From assembly GCF_002575655.3 (NCBI RefSeq), contig NC_053037.3:569200880-569264879 (forward strand): a DNA stretch of 64,000 bases. The letters run 5' to 3'. Below are positions 32,574 to 44,445 of this stretch, piece by piece. This DNA is from Aegilops tauschii subsp. strangulata. Taxonomy: Eukaryota; Streptophyta; Magnoliopsida; Poales; Poaceae. Each line of letters starts with the position of its first letter. Position 1 is the stretch's first letter. The notes under the pieces were generated by a model that worked only from the letters and a program-made list of their open reading frames with translations, was not told the DNA's origin and searched no databases. A program made the translations under genes and the position numbers.

Positions 32574-34058
32574 CACTAGTAGAAAACAGGGCTTTGGTCA
32601 CAGGGCAGTTTTCACATTAGTCCCGGTTCAATCACGAACCGGGACTAATGTGAGCATTTATCCCGGTTCGTGCGGCTAAAGCATTAGTCACGGTTCACCT
32701 GGGCCCTTTAGTCCCGGTTCGTGCCACGAACCGGGACTAAAGGGTGCGATGCCCATTAGTCCCGGTTGGTGGCACCAAACCTTGAGTGCCGGTTGGTGCC
32801 ACCAACCGCTACTAATGGGCTTTGAGGCATTAGTACCGGTTCATGGCACGAACCGGGACTAAAGGTCCCATTTTCAAACTCCCCCCCCCCCCCCCCCCCC
32901 CCCGTGGACAGCCTTTTTAGTTTTAGAAAAAAACAAAAGAAAATGATGGAAATGTCAAAAAAATAAAATAAAATAAGTTTCCCATGTGATATGTGGTCTA
33001 GTTGTTGGGAAAATTTAGAAATATGAATTTCGACTTTATTTGCAAAATCTCTCTGGAATTTGTAAAATGGGCATAACTTTTGCATACGAACTCGGATTAA
33101 AAAGTTTTTTATATGAAAAATCATCTACTCGAAAAGTTACATAAGAATTTAACCGGGGGAACCCCGTTAAACATTTCAAAATCCTCAAAAACCAAACAGA
33201 AAAAAAAGTTACGGGGCTTTTAAGATCTAGAGTGGAAAAAATCGAAAAAATTTCAAACTTACTAGTGGCGCACCATTTGGTAGGTGCGCCACTAGTCACA
33301 GAAAAAAATATAGTTTCAATTTTTTTAGGAAAAAATGTGGTCAAATCTGGTCAAACAGTGGTCAAACAATGGTCAAACTAATTATTCTAGAATATTAGTG
33401 TTACTAAATAATTATTTCAGTTATTTTGAATTTTGGTCAAATCTGGTCAAACTATGGTCAAACAATGGTCAAACTAATTATTCAAGAAATATTAGTGTTA
33501 CTAAATAATTATTGTTTTTTAAAACAATAGTTTCAAACTCAAACAGTGAAATGTGTCACTTCATGCTCAAGCAAAATTCCTGAAGGTTAATAGGATTGAC
33601 ATCTTACTATTGTGAGGAAAACAACAAGTGCAGACTTGGAAACGAGGGAGAATAGAACCCGGAAGTTAAGCGTGCTCAGGCTGGGGGAGTGGGAGGATGG
33701 GTGACCGTTCGGGAAGTTAGATGATTTGGAATGATGAGGGGTGATTAGAGGATAAATTGAGCAGTGATGAGGGGTGGTGATTAGAGACTAGAGGTTAAAA
33801 TAATTCAGAAATTTGAAAATCAAAAAAAAATTGAAATTTTTTTTTTTTAAAAAAATCATAAAATTTCCTTTAGTCCCGGTTGGTGTTACCAACCGGGACT
33901 AAAGGTGGAGCTCCACGTGGCCGCACCCTTTAGTCCCGGTTCGGGTAAGAACCGGGACTAAAGGGGAGAGGCATTAGTAACGACCCTTTAGTCCCTGTTC
34001 GAAAACCGGGACTAAAGGGCCTTACCAACCGGGACAAAAGCCCCTTTTTCTACTAGTG
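32574..34058. mobile_element. M3: small CACTA-ended element inside the Angela A integrase region
   Basis: Starts CACTAGTAGAAAACAGGG and ends CTTTTTCTACTAGTG, TSD TGG at 32571-32573 and 34059-34061. Angela B shows the uninterrupted site near 56070. 1,485 bp, non-coding. Its ends carry the TTTAGTCCCGGTT modules of the large CACTAs, but its core (32904-33720) is the reverse complement of the M1/M2 core, including the 5S-like segment. A run of 23 C lies at 32881-32903. Confidence 0.85.
33654..33717 (+). repeat. 5S rRNA-derived segment in M3
   Basis: Plus strand AGAACCCGGAAGTTAAGCG, then GGATGGGTGACC and GGGAAGT. Orientation is reversed with the whole core relative to M1 and M2. Confidence 0.75.
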
Positions 34059-34061
34059 TGG

Positions 34062-34298
34062 GTACACCTTCTATCATAGATCCGAAGGCAAAACATTCGT
34101 TGCTAAGAATGGATCATTTCTAGAGAAAAGTTTCTCTCGAAAGAAGTGAGTGGGAGGAAAGTAGAACTTGATGAGGTAACTGTACCTGCTCCCTTATTGG
34201 AAAGTAGTTCATCACAGAAACCGGTTCCTGTGACACCTACACCAATTAGTGAGGAAGCTAATGATATTGATCATGAAACTTCAGATCAAGTTACTACC
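34062..34298 (+). pseudogene. pol: Angela A integrase C-terminal/linker fragment
   Basis: Resumes after M3 and its TGG duplicate with the segment equivalent to Angela B about 55850-56070 (Lys/Glu-rich linker and Pro/Thr stretch). A frameshift is evident near 34115-34150. Cut at 34298 by G1 (target CTACC). Confidence 0.7.
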
Positions 34299-35820
34299 TG
34301 ATGACCCACAAGTATAGGGGATCTATCGTAGTCCTTTCGATAAGTAAAAGTGTCGAACCCAACAAGGAGCAGAAGGAAATGATAAGCGGTTTTCAGCAAG
34401 GTATTCTGTGCAAGCACTGAAATTATCGGTAACAGATAGTTTTGTGATAAGGTAATTTGTAACGGGTAACAAGTAACAAGTGTAAATAAAGTGCAGCAAG
34501 ATGGCCCAATCCTTTTTGTAGCAAAGGACAAGCCTGGACAAACTCTTATATAGAGAAAAGCGCTCCCGAGGACACATGGGGATTATCATCAAGCTAGTTT
34601 TCATCACGTTCATATGACGCGCATTCTGTACTTTGATAATTTGATATGTGGGTGGACCGGTGCTTGGGTGTTGTCCTTACTTGGACAAGCATCCCACTTA
34701 TGATTAACTCCTATTGCAAGCATCCGCAACTACAAAAGAAGTATTAAGGTAAACCTAACCATAGCGTGTAACATATGGATCCAAATCATCCCCTTACGAA
34801 GCAACACATAAACTAGGGTTTAAGCTTCTGTCACTCTAGCAACCCATCATCTACTTATTACTTCCCAATGCCATCCTCTAGGCCCAAACAATGGTGAAGT
34901 GTCATGTAGTCGACGTTCACATGACACCACTAGAGGAGAGACAACATACATCTCATCAAAATATCGAACGAATACCAAATTCACATGACTACTAATAGCA
35001 AGACTTCTCCCATGTCCTTAGGAACAAACATAACTACTCGCAAATCATATTCATGTTCATAATCAGAGGGGTATTAATATGCATAATGGATCTGAACATA
35101 TGATCTTCTACCAAATAAACCAACTAGCATCAACTACAAGGAGTAATCAACACTACTAGCAACCCACAGGTACCAATCTGAGGCTTTGGGACAAAGATTG
35201 GATACAGGAGATGAACTAGGGTTTGAGAGGAGATGGTGCTGGTGAAGATGTTGATGGAGATTGGCCCCCTCCCAATGAAAGGAGCGTTGGTGATGATGAT
35301 GGCGATGATGTCCCCCTCCCAGAGGGAAGTTTCCCCATCAGAACAGCTCCGCCGGAGCCCTAGATTGGTTCCGCCAAGGTTCCGCCTTGTGGCGGCGGAG
35401 TTTCGTCCCGTAAGCTTGCTTATTGTTTTTTCTCGGACAAAAGACTTCATATAGTAGAAGATGGGCACCAGAGGGCCACCAGGGGGCCCACGAGGCAGGG
35501 GGCGCGCCCAGGGGGTAGGGCGCGCCCCCCACCCTCGTGGCCAGGGTGTGGGCCCCCTCTGGTATTTTCTTCACTCAGTATTTTTTATTATTTCCAAAAA
35601 TAACTTACGTGGAGTTTCAGGACTTTTGGAGTTGTGCAAAATAGGTCTCTAATATTTGCTCCTTTTCCAGCCCAGAATTCCAGCTGTCGGCATTCTCCCT
35701 TTTTATGTAAACCTTGTAAAATAAGAGAGAATAGGCATAAGTATTGTGACTTAATGTGTAATAATAGCCCATAATGCGATAAATATCGATATAAAAGCAT
35801 GATGCAAAATGGAAGTATCA
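34299..35820 (-). repeat. G1 3' LTR
   Basis: 1,522 bp. Frames in 35130-35650 are LTR-internal and recur in the other LTR; not genes. Confidence 0.9.
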
Positions 35821-35834
35821 ACTCCCCCAAGCTT
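35821..35834 (-). promoter_or_regulatory. G1 polypurine tract
   Basis: AAGCTTGGGGGAGT on the minus strand abuts the 3' LTR. Confidence 0.75.
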
Positions 35835-37335
35835 AGACCTCGCTTGTCCTCAAGCGGAAGCCGATAACGATAAATATGTCCACATGCTTAGAGATAGAGG
35901 TGTCGATAAAATAAAATACGGACATGAGGGCATCATGATCATTCTAATAACAGAAACATATATAGATATTGTCATATGATTTCTTATGCTCAAGTAATAA
36001 TCTATTCACAATGTCAAGTATGAATCAGAAACTTCATTGAGAACCAGCAAACTATAATCTCAGTCATTGAAGCAATTGCAATTTATCATAACATCGGAAA
36101 GAGTCTATGTAAGAGCTTTTCAGCAAGTCCACATACTCAACTATCATTTAGTCTTTCACAATTGCTAACACTCACGCAATACTTGTGGTTACGGAGTTTT
36201 AATCGGACACAGAGAAAGATAGGGGCTTATAGTTTCGCCTCCCAACCTTTTACCTCAAGGGTAATGTCAACAATAATAGTTCATGCTAACTTACATCCAA
36301 TTGGATATATATATCAGGATCTTTCCAACACAATGTGCTTGCCGAAGGATAAAATGTAAAAAGGAAAGGTGAAGATCACCTTGACTCTTGCATAAGGGTA
36401 AGAGATAAAGTAAAAGATAGGCCCTTCGCAGAGGGAAGCAGAGGTTGTCATGCGCTTTCATGGTTGGATGCACGAAATCTTAATGTAAAAGAACATCACT
36501 TTATATTGCCACTTGGTATGTGGACCTTCATTATGCAGTCCGTCGCTTTTATTTCTTCCACATCACAAGATCGTATAAAGCTTATTTTCTCCACACTAAT
36601 AAATCATACATATTTAGAGAGCAATTTTTATTGCTTGCACCGATGACAACTTACTTGAAGGATCTTACTCAATCCATAGGTAGACATGGTGGACTCTTAT
36701 GGCAAAACTGGGTTTAAGGATATTGGAAGCACAAGTAGTATCTCTACTTGGTGCAAAGAATTGGCTAGCATGTGGGAGAAAGGCAAGCTCAACATGTTGG
36801 ATGATCCATGACAATATACTTTATTTCAGATATAAGAAAACATAACCCATTACGTTGTCTTCCTTGTCCAACAACAACTCTTTAGCATGTCATATTTTAA
36901 TGAGTGCTCACAATCATAAAAGATGTCCAAGATAGTATATTTATATGTGAAACCTCTCTTTCTTTATTACTTCCTATTAATTGCAACGATGACTCTCTAT
37001 GTGAAGTCATCACTCTCCATAAGATCAATATGTTCTCTTTATTTTTGTTTATTCTTTCTCTTTCTTTTATTCCCTCAAGATCATGGCAAAATAATCAAGC
37101 CCTTGACTCAACACTAATCTTTATTATATATAGCTCACAGACTCGATTACATAGAAGGATCATAAAGCAAAACTCAAAACTAGATCATACTAAAACTTTA
37201 TTCTACTAGATCAAGATATTACTAAAAGGATCGAACTAAGGAAAATGGTAAAGATAGGAGTGTGAAGGTGATACGATACCGGGGCACCTCCCCCAAGCTT
37301 GGCAGTTGCCAAGGGGAGTGCCCATACCCATGTGA
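35835..37335. other. G1 non-coding region between extra ORF and 3' LTR
   Basis: A/T-rich, about 1.5 kb. Short frames on both strands, none convincing. Long 3' non-coding regions are usual in Athila-type elements. Confidence 0.5.
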
Positions 37336-37746
37336 TTATATCTCCTTCTTCGGTGGTGGTGATGGGGATAATTGTGCCTTCAGCTTCTTCATATTATAAT
37401 TGAGAAGAGCAATTTCCTCCTTTAAATCATCAACCTCTGACTCCAGCTTCAAGATCATGTCACATAAATCTCCTTTTCTTTTCTTCCGAAAACGAGACGG
37501 AATAGATCGATTGTTAGATAGTTTAGCCCTCTTAGGGAGACTAGACTTCTTGAACTTCACGTGCATATCCCCAGGTTGAGGTAGAGGGACATCCTCCTCC
37601 TCCGAGCTTGAATCGTTGATCCTCATTAGATGAGCGTCCTCCTCCTCGTCCGTAGTTCGACCATACGGAGATAGATCCCCGTAGGTATTTGGGTCAGCAA
37701 TGAGGTGTGAGACATAGCTCTCTCCATCGGAGTCCTGAGATGACAT
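37336..37746 (-). CDS. Extra ORF downstream of G1 pol: acidic/basic protein with coiled coil
   Basis: A 136-residue intact frame. The N-terminus is acidic (MSSQDSDGESYVSHLIADPN; TTDEEEDAHLM; DSSSEEEDVPLP), the middle strongly basic with possible nuclear-localisation signals (KKSSLPKRAKLS; SRFRKKRKGD), and the C-terminus a short coiled coil (ILKLESEVDDLKEEIALLNY). It lies about 330 bp after the integrase end, where Athila elements may carry an extra ORF. No signal peptide or membrane segment, so not Env-like. Function unknown. Notably it is unbroken while gag-pol is not. Confidence 0.55.
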   Translation of the reverse strand: MSSQDSDGESYVSHLIADPNTYGDLSPYGRTTDEEEDAHLMRINDSSSEEEDVPLPQPGDMHVKFKKSSLPKRAKLSNNRSIPSRFRKKRKGDLCDMILKLESEVDDLKEEIALLNYNMKKLKAQLSPSPPPKKEI

Positions 37747-38074
37747 CTTGCTCCAAATCTGCTACAGAAACAGCTCGAAACGAAAATAGAGGATATTTGC
37801 GTGATACGAGAGTCAAAACCTTCGGGAGATTATATAATGAATTTTTACCGACCAAAAGAAGTATCGTGCAAGAAAACGGAGTCCGGAGAGCGCACGAGGT
37901 GCCCACGAGGCAGGGGGGCGCACCCAGGGGGGTAGGTTGTGCCTCCCACCCTCGTGGAAGCCTCGTGTCCTTCCCGAACTAATTCTTATTTTCCTATTTT
38001 CTTAAATATTCTAAAACGGAGAAAAATTGCCATTAGAACTATTTTGGAGTCAGTTTACTTACCGTACCACATAC

Positions 38075-38719
38075 CTATTCCTTTTCGGAGTATGAAACAT
38101 TCTGGAAAGTGTCTCTTATGTATTCCTCCGGTGTTACGGTTTCAATAATATTGGTTTCAGCATTTATGGGATTACCTGAGATATAATGTTTGATTCTTTG
38201 ACCGTTCACCACCTTCGAATTCATGCCTTTGAAATTGTTGATTTTTATGGCACCAGAATGATAGACCTCCTCGATAATGTAAGGACCTTCCCATTTAGAG
38301 AGAAGTTTTCCTGCAAAAAATCTTAAATGAGAGTTGAACAGCAAAACATAATCACCTACATTTAACTCACGCTTTTGTATCCTTTTGTTATGCCATCTTT
38401 TGACTTTTTCTTTAAACAACTTGGCATTCTCATAGGCTTGGGTTCTCCATTCATCAAGTGAGCTTATGTCAAATAGCCTCTTCTCACCGGCAAGTTTGAA
38501 ATCATAGTTGAGCTCTTGAATGGCCAAATATGCCTTATGTTCTAGTTCGAGAGGTAAGTGACATGCTTTTCCATAAACCGTTTTATATGGAGATATACCC
38601 GTAGGATTTTTGTATGCAGTTCTATAGGCCCATAATGCATCATCGAGTTTCTTGGACCAATTCTTTCTAGATCTATTAACAGTCTTTTGCAAAATTAATT
38701 TGAGCTTTCTATTGTTCAA
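38075..38719 (-). pseudogene. pol: G1 integrase C-terminal part
   Basis: In frame with the preceding piece after the stop. Integrase C-terminal region: NWSKKLDDALWAYRTAYKNP, GKACHLPLELEHKAYLAIQE, and the SH3-like end LNVGDYVLLFNSHLRFFAGK with KWEGPYIIEEVYHSGAI, then a tail ending at 38075. Length is as expected for the family. Confidence 0.8.
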
Positions 38720-38737
38720 TTCTACTTGACCACTAGA

Positions 38738-39754
38738 CTATGGGTGATAAGGGGATGCAATTCTATGATTAACATCATACCTAGCAAGCATTTTACGAAA
38801 AGCACCATGAATAAAATGTGAACCACCATCAGTCATTAAATATCTAGGGACTCCAAACCTCGGAAAAATAACTTCTTTAAGCATCTTAATAGAAGTGTTA
38901 TGATCAGCACTACTAGTTGGAATAGCTTCTACCCACTTCGTAACGTAATCAACAGCAACTAAAATATGTGTATACCCATTAGAGGAAGGAAACGGTCCCA
39001 TATAATCAAAGCCCCAAACATCAAATGGTTCAATAACAAGCGAATAATTCATAGGCATTTCTTGATGTCTACTAATATTAACAATTCTTTGACATTCATC
39101 ACAAGACAAGACAAACTTACGGGCATCCTTGAAGAGAGTAGGCCAATAAAAACCGGATTGCAATACCTTATGTGTAGTTCTATCTCCAGTGTGGTGTCCT
39201 CCGTAAGCTTCGGAGTGACACTTGCGTAGAATCTGTTCCTGTTCATGCTCAGGTACACAACGTCTAATAACACCATCTACTCCTTCTTTATAAAGATGTG
39301 GGTCATCCCAGAAGTAATGTCTTAAATCATAGAAAAAATTTTCATTTTGCTGGTATGTGAAACTAGGTGGTATATATTTAGCAACAATGTAATTAGCATA
39401 ATCAGCATACCATGGAGCAGTACGAGAAGCATTTATGACATTTAATTGTTCATCAGGAAAGCTATCATCAATAGGTAGTGGGTCATCAAGAACATTCTCT
39501 AACCTAGACAAGTTGTCTGCAACGGGGTTCTCAGCTCCCTTTCTATCAATAATATGCAAATCAAAATCTTGTAGCAAAAGAACCCATCTAATAAGTCTAG
39601 GCTTAGCATCTTTCTTTTCCATAAGGTATTTAATAGCAGCATGATCAGTGTGAATAGTTACTTTAGATTCAACAATATAAGGTCTGAACTTATCACAAAC
39701 AAAAACAACTGCTAAAAATTCTTTTTTTAGTAGTAGCATAATTTCTCTTGGCAT
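38738..39754 (-). pseudogene. pol: G1 RNase H and integrase
   Basis: RNase H continues ([40 protein letters not shown]). The integrase zinc region has H-x-H..C-x2-C ([22 protein letters not shown]). The catalytic core shows [17 protein letters not shown] (first Asp) and [10 protein letters not shown] (second Asp). A TAG at 38738-38740, where CAG is likely, separates these from the third catalytic residue. Confidence 0.85.
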
Positions 39755-40520
39755 TGTCTAGAGTTTTACTAGCATATTGAATAACATTTAATTTCTTATC
39801 AACTCTTTGCCCTAGAACAGCACCTACAACATAATCACTAGCATCACACATAATTTCAAAGGGTAAATTCCAATCTGGTGGCTGAACAATAGGTGCAGAG
39901 ATTAATGCTTTCTTAAGTATTTCAAATGCTTCTACACAATCATCATCAAAGACAAAAGGAATATCTTTTTGTAATAGATTAGTCAGAGGCCGAGAAATTT
40001 TTGAGAAGTCCTTAATGAACATCCTATAAAAACCGGCATGACCAAGGAAACTTCTTATACCTTTGATGTCCTTGGGACATGGCATATTTTCAATAGCATC
40101 AACTTTAGCTTTATCAACTTCAATGCCTCTTTCAGAAATTTTATGTCCCAAGACAATACCTTCATTAACCATAAAGTGGCACTTCTCCCAATTCAAGACA
40201 AGGTTAGTGTCTTCACATCTCTGCAAAACTCGATCAAGGTTGCTCAAGCAATCATCAAAAGAGGACCCATAAACTGAGAAATCATCCATGAAACTCTCAC
40301 AAATCTTTTCGCAAAAGTCAGAGAATATAGCCATCATGCATGTTTGAAAGGTAGCAGGTGCATTACATAAACCAAAAGGCATACGTCTATAAGCAAAAGT
40401 ACCGAAAGGGCAAGTAAAAGTGGTCTTTGCTTGATCATCAGCTGACACAGGTATTTGAGAGAAACCAGAGTAACCATCTAGAAAGCAAAAATGTGTATGT
40501 TTGGATAATATTTCTAGCAT
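39693..40520 (-). pseudogene. pol: G1 reverse transcriptase core and start of RNase H
   Basis: RT palm motifs FLDGYSGFSQIPV, FGTFAYRRMPFGLCNAPATF and catalytic FMDDFSVYG, then the thumb (ENMPCPKDIKGIRSFLGHAG) and RNase H start (PFEIMCDASDYVVGAVLGQ). A frameshift at about 39725 ends the frame in a run of A/T. Confidence 0.85.
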
Positions 40521-40535
40521 TTGGTCAATGGAAGG

Positions 40536-41166
40536 CTAAGGGTAATGATCTTCTTTAGTAGCTTTATTTAATTTGCGGAAATCAATTACCATCCTATAAC
40601 CTGTAATAATTCTTTGCGGGATCAATTCATCTTTATCATTAGGAACGACAGTAATACCTCCCTTCTTAGGGACACAATGGACATGACTTACCCACTTACT
40701 ATCAGCAACGGGATAAATTATACCTACCTCAAGGAGCTTTAATATTTCCTTTCTTACCACTTCTTTCATCTTAGGATTCAGCTGTCGTTGGTGATCAATA
40801 ACTGGTTTGGCGTCTTTCTCCAGTTTTTTTTTGTTGACATAGAGTGGGACTAATGCCTTTAAGATCATCAAGAGTATATCCAATAGCAGCACGGTGCTTC
40901 TTCATAGTTTCCAATAATTTCTCTTCTTCATGCTCTGAAAGGTTAGCACAAATAATAACATGATATATCTTCTTTTCATCAAGATAAGCATTTTTAAGAG
41001 TATCAGGTAACGGTTTAAGCTCAAACACGGGATCACCCTTGGGTGGAGGAGGATCCCCTAGGTTTTCAACAGGCAAGTTGTGTTTCAGAATAGGTCCCTG
41101 TTTAAAGAATACTTCATCTATTTCCCTTCTTTCATTCATAAACATATCATTCTCATGGTCTAGCAA
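40536..41166 (-). pseudogene. pol: G1 reverse transcriptase, N-terminal part
   Basis: 41166-40795 encodes the protease-RT connection (NLSEHEEEKLLETMKKHRAA; GYTLDDLKGISPTLC). A frameshift at about 40840 leads into 40835-40536 with RT blocks 1-2 (GIIYPVADSKWVSHVHCVPK; YRMVIDFRKLNKATKEDHYP) ending at a TAG. Confidence 0.8.
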
Positions 41167-41266
41167 ATATTATTCTAAAGGATCACTAGGAGGCACGGCA
41201 ATAGAAGCAATACCAATAATTTCATCCTTACTAGGCAATTCCTCATCACGAGGTTGTCTACGAAAT

Positions 41267-41752
41267 TTAGAAAAAATTAAACTCATGAGACATATCACCC
41301 AAACCAATAGTAACAACATCCTTTTCGCAGTCTATCTTAGCATTAACAGTATTCAAGAAGGGTCTACCAAATATAATGGGACAAAAGCTATCTTGTGGGG
41401 AACAAAGAACAAGAAAATCAGCAGGATATTTAGCTTTCCCACACAAGACCTCAACATCTCTAACAATCCCAATAGGTGAAATAGTATCTCTATTAGCAAG
41501 CTTAATGGTAACATCGATATCTTCTATCTCAGCTGGTGCAATATCATGCATAATTTCTTTGTATAAGGAAATAGGTATTGCACTAGCACAAGCACCCATA
41601 TCACACAAGCCATGATAACAATGATATCCTATTTTAACAGAAATAACAGGCATGCCTACAACAGGTCTATGTTTATCTTTAGCACCAGGCTTAGCAATTC
41701 TAGCAGTTTCCTCACAGAAATAAATAACATGCCCATTGATATTATCAGCCAA
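41267..41752 (-). pseudogene. pol: G1 aspartic protease region
   Basis: The 161-residue frame includes CYHGLCDMGACASAIPISLY, the retroviral-type aspartic protease active site in its Athila form (D-M/L-G-A), then IIFGRPFLNT typical of the domain's end. Broken at both ends by stops or frameshifts. Confidence 0.75.
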
Positions 41753-42083
41753 GAGATCTTTAACAATAGCAATATCAGGTTCAACTTTAATTAACTTGCT
41801 CAGGAGGTGTATAAGTTCTAATATTACTTTTATGAACCACGGTTAAAGCTTTAGCATGATCATTTATCCTAACAGGAAAAGGTGGTTTCTCAACATAAGA
41901 AGTAGGAACAATAGGATCATTATAAGTGTTAGTCTTTTCTTCAACTTTAATAGGTTCAACTACCTTTACTTCTATGGGAGGATGATATTTAAACCCCTTC
42001 TCCTTAGGGAGATCAACATGAGTAGCAAAAGATTCACAAAAAGAAGCTACTATCTCAGAGTCAAGTCCATATTTAGTGCTAAA

Positions 42084-42812
42084 TTAACGGAAAACATCAG
42101 TATCCATAAAAGATTTAACACAATGAAACTTAGGTGTTATACCTGACTCCTTACCTTCGTCGAGATCCCAATCTTCAGAGTTGCGTTTAATTCTTTCCAA
42201 TAAATTCCATTTGAATTCAATAGTCTTCATCATAAAGGAACCAGTACAAGAAGTATCGAGCATGGAGCGATTGTTGTCAGAAAGCCGAGCATAAAAATTT
42301 TGAATTATCATTTCTCTTGAGAGCTCATGATTGGGGCATGAATATAACATTGTCTTAAGCCTCCCCCAAACTTGAGCGATGCTTTCTCCTTCGCGAGGCC
42401 AAAAATTATATAGATAATTACAATCACGATGAACAAGATGCATAGGATAAAACTTCTGATGAAATTCCAATTTCAATCGCTTGTAGTCCCATGATCCCAT
42501 ATCATCACATAGCCTATACCATGTCAATGCTTCTCCCTTCAAAGATAAAGGGAAGACCTTCTTCTTGATAACATCATCGGGCAAACCTGCAAGCTTAAAT
42601 AATCCACAAACTTCATCCACATAGATTAGGTGTAAATCGGGATGCAATGTTCCATCTCCTGCAAAAGGATTAGCTAGCAGTTTCTCCATCATACCCGAAG
42701 GAATTTCAAAGTAAACATTTTCAGTAGGTTCAGTAGGTTGAGGAGCAACTATTTGCTCTACTGGTCGGGGTGAAGATACCCCGAACAAGCCCCTCAAAGG
42801 ATTACTTTCCAT
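42084..42812 (-). pseudogene. gag: G1 Gag
   Basis: A 242-residue frame from ATG 42812, 78 bp from the PBS. Contains the retrotransposon Gag domain (about 40-200: IPSGMMEKLLANPFAGDG; VFPLSLKGEALTWYRLCDDM; WGRLKTMLYSCPNHELS). It stops at 42084, followed in a neighbouring frame by readable sequence (42083-41753), so the Gag-Pol frame is shifted. No CCHC knuckle was seen in this piece. Confidence 0.8.
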
Positions 42813-42889
42813 AGTAACAAGTCACAGTAAATTTCAGCACACTATATAAATTTTTCCTAACCAAATTCCACCTACCAAAGGCGCTTCAC

Positions 42890-42907
42890 TCCCCGGCAAC
42901 GGCGCCA
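42890..42907 (-). promoter_or_regulatory. G1 primer-binding site
   Basis: TGGCGCCGTTGCCGGGGA on the minus strand, 11 bp from the LTR, identical to the G2 PBS. Confidence 0.85.
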
Positions 42908-42918
42908 GAAAAGAGTCT

Positions 42919-44440
42919 TGATGACCCACAAGTATAGGGGATCTATCGTAGTCCTTTCGATAAGTAAAAGTGTCGAACCCAACGAGGAGCAGAAGGAAAT
43001 GATAAGCGGTTTTCAGCAAGGTATTCTGTGCAAGCACTGAAATTATCGGTAACAGATAGTTTTGTGATAAGGTAATTTGTAACGGGTAACAAGTAACAAG
43101 TGTAAATAAAGTGCAGCAAGATGGCCCAATCCTTTTTGTAGCAAAGGACAAGCCTGGACAAACTCTTATATAGATAAAAGCGCTCCCGGGGACACATGGG
43201 AATTATCATCAAGCTAGTTTTCATCACGTTCATATGATTCACGTTCGGTACTTTCATAATTTGATATGTGGATGGACCGGTGCTTGGTTGCTGTCCTTAC
43301 TTGGACAAGCATCCCAATTATGATTAAATCCTATTGCAAGCATCCGCAACTACAAAATAAGTATTAAGGTAAACCTAACCATAGCATGATACATATGGAT
43401 CCAAATCAGCCCCTTACGAAGCAACGCATAAACTAGGGTTTAAGCATATGTCACTCTAGCAACCCATCATCTACTTATTACTTCCCAATGCCTTCCTCTA
43501 GGCCCAAACAATGGTGAAGTGTCATGTAGTCGACGTTCACATGACACCACTAGAGGAGAGACAACATACATCTCATCAAAATATCGAACGAATACCAAAT
43601 TCACATGACTACTAATAGCAAGACTTCTCCCATGTCCTCAGGAACAAACGTTACTACTCACAAATCATATTCATGTTCATAGTCAGAGGGGTATTAATAT
43701 GCATAATGCATCTGAACATATGATCTTCCACCAAATAAACCAACTAGGATCAACTACAAGGAGTAATCAACACTACTAGCAACCCACGGGTACCAATCTG
43801 AGGCTTTGGGACAAAGGTTGGGTACAGGAGATGAACTAGGGTTTGAGAGGAGATGGTGCTGCTGAAGATGTTGATGGAGATTGGCCCCCTCCCGATGAGA
43901 GGAGCGTTGGTGATGACGATGGCGATGATTTTCCCCCTCCCGGAGGGATGTATCCCTGGCAAAACAGCTCCGCCGGAGCCCTAGATTGGTTCTGCCAAGG
44001 TTCCGCCTCGTGGCGGTGGAGTTTCGTCCCGTAAGCTTGCTTATTATTTTTTCTCGGACGAAAGACTTCATATAGCATAAGATGGGCACCGGAGGGCCAC
44101 CAAGGGGGCCACGAGGCAGGGGGCACACCCAGGGGGTAGGGCGCGCCCCCACCCTCGTGGCCAGGGTGTGGGCCCCCTCTGGTATTTTCCTCACGCAGTA
44201 TTTTTTATTATTTCCAAAAGTAACTTCCGTGGAGTTTCAGGACTTTTGGAGTTGTGCAAAATAGGTCTCTAATATTTGATCCTTTTCCAGTCCAGAATTC
44301 CAGCTGCTGGCATTCTCCCTCTTTATGTAAACCTTGTAAAATAAGAGAGAATAGGCATAAGTATTGTGACTTGATGTGTAATAACAGCCCATAATGCGAT
44401 AAATATCGATATAAAAGCATGATGCAAAATGGACGTATCA
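42919..44440 (-). repeat. G1 5' LTR
   Basis: 1,522 bp, same length as its partner. Followed on the plus strand by CTACC, the duplicated Angela A target. Confidence 0.9.
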
Positions 44441-44445
44441 CTACC

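Larger units (their letters stand above)
34299..44440 (-). mobile_element. G1: Athila-lineage Gypsy LTR retrotransposon
   Basis: LTRs 34299-35820 and 42919-44440, both 1,522 bp (TGATGACCCACAAG..GTATCA), TSD CTACC at 34294-34298 and 44441-44445. PBS TGGCGCCGTTGCCGGGGA at 42907-42890 (minus) and PPT at 35834-35821. Gag, protease, RT, RNase H, integrase in Gypsy order on the minus strand, then an extra ORF before the 3' LTR. RT motif FMDDFSVYG and protease LCDMGA are as in Athila elements. It resembles Sabrina-type Triticeae elements, but the family name is from memory and tentative. The LTRs differ at scattered sites, a moderate age. Confidence 0.9.

Noticed and set aside
35130..35652. Several 60-112-codon frames
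   Set aside because: Within the G1 LTR; repeated in altered form at 43754-44264 in the other LTR.
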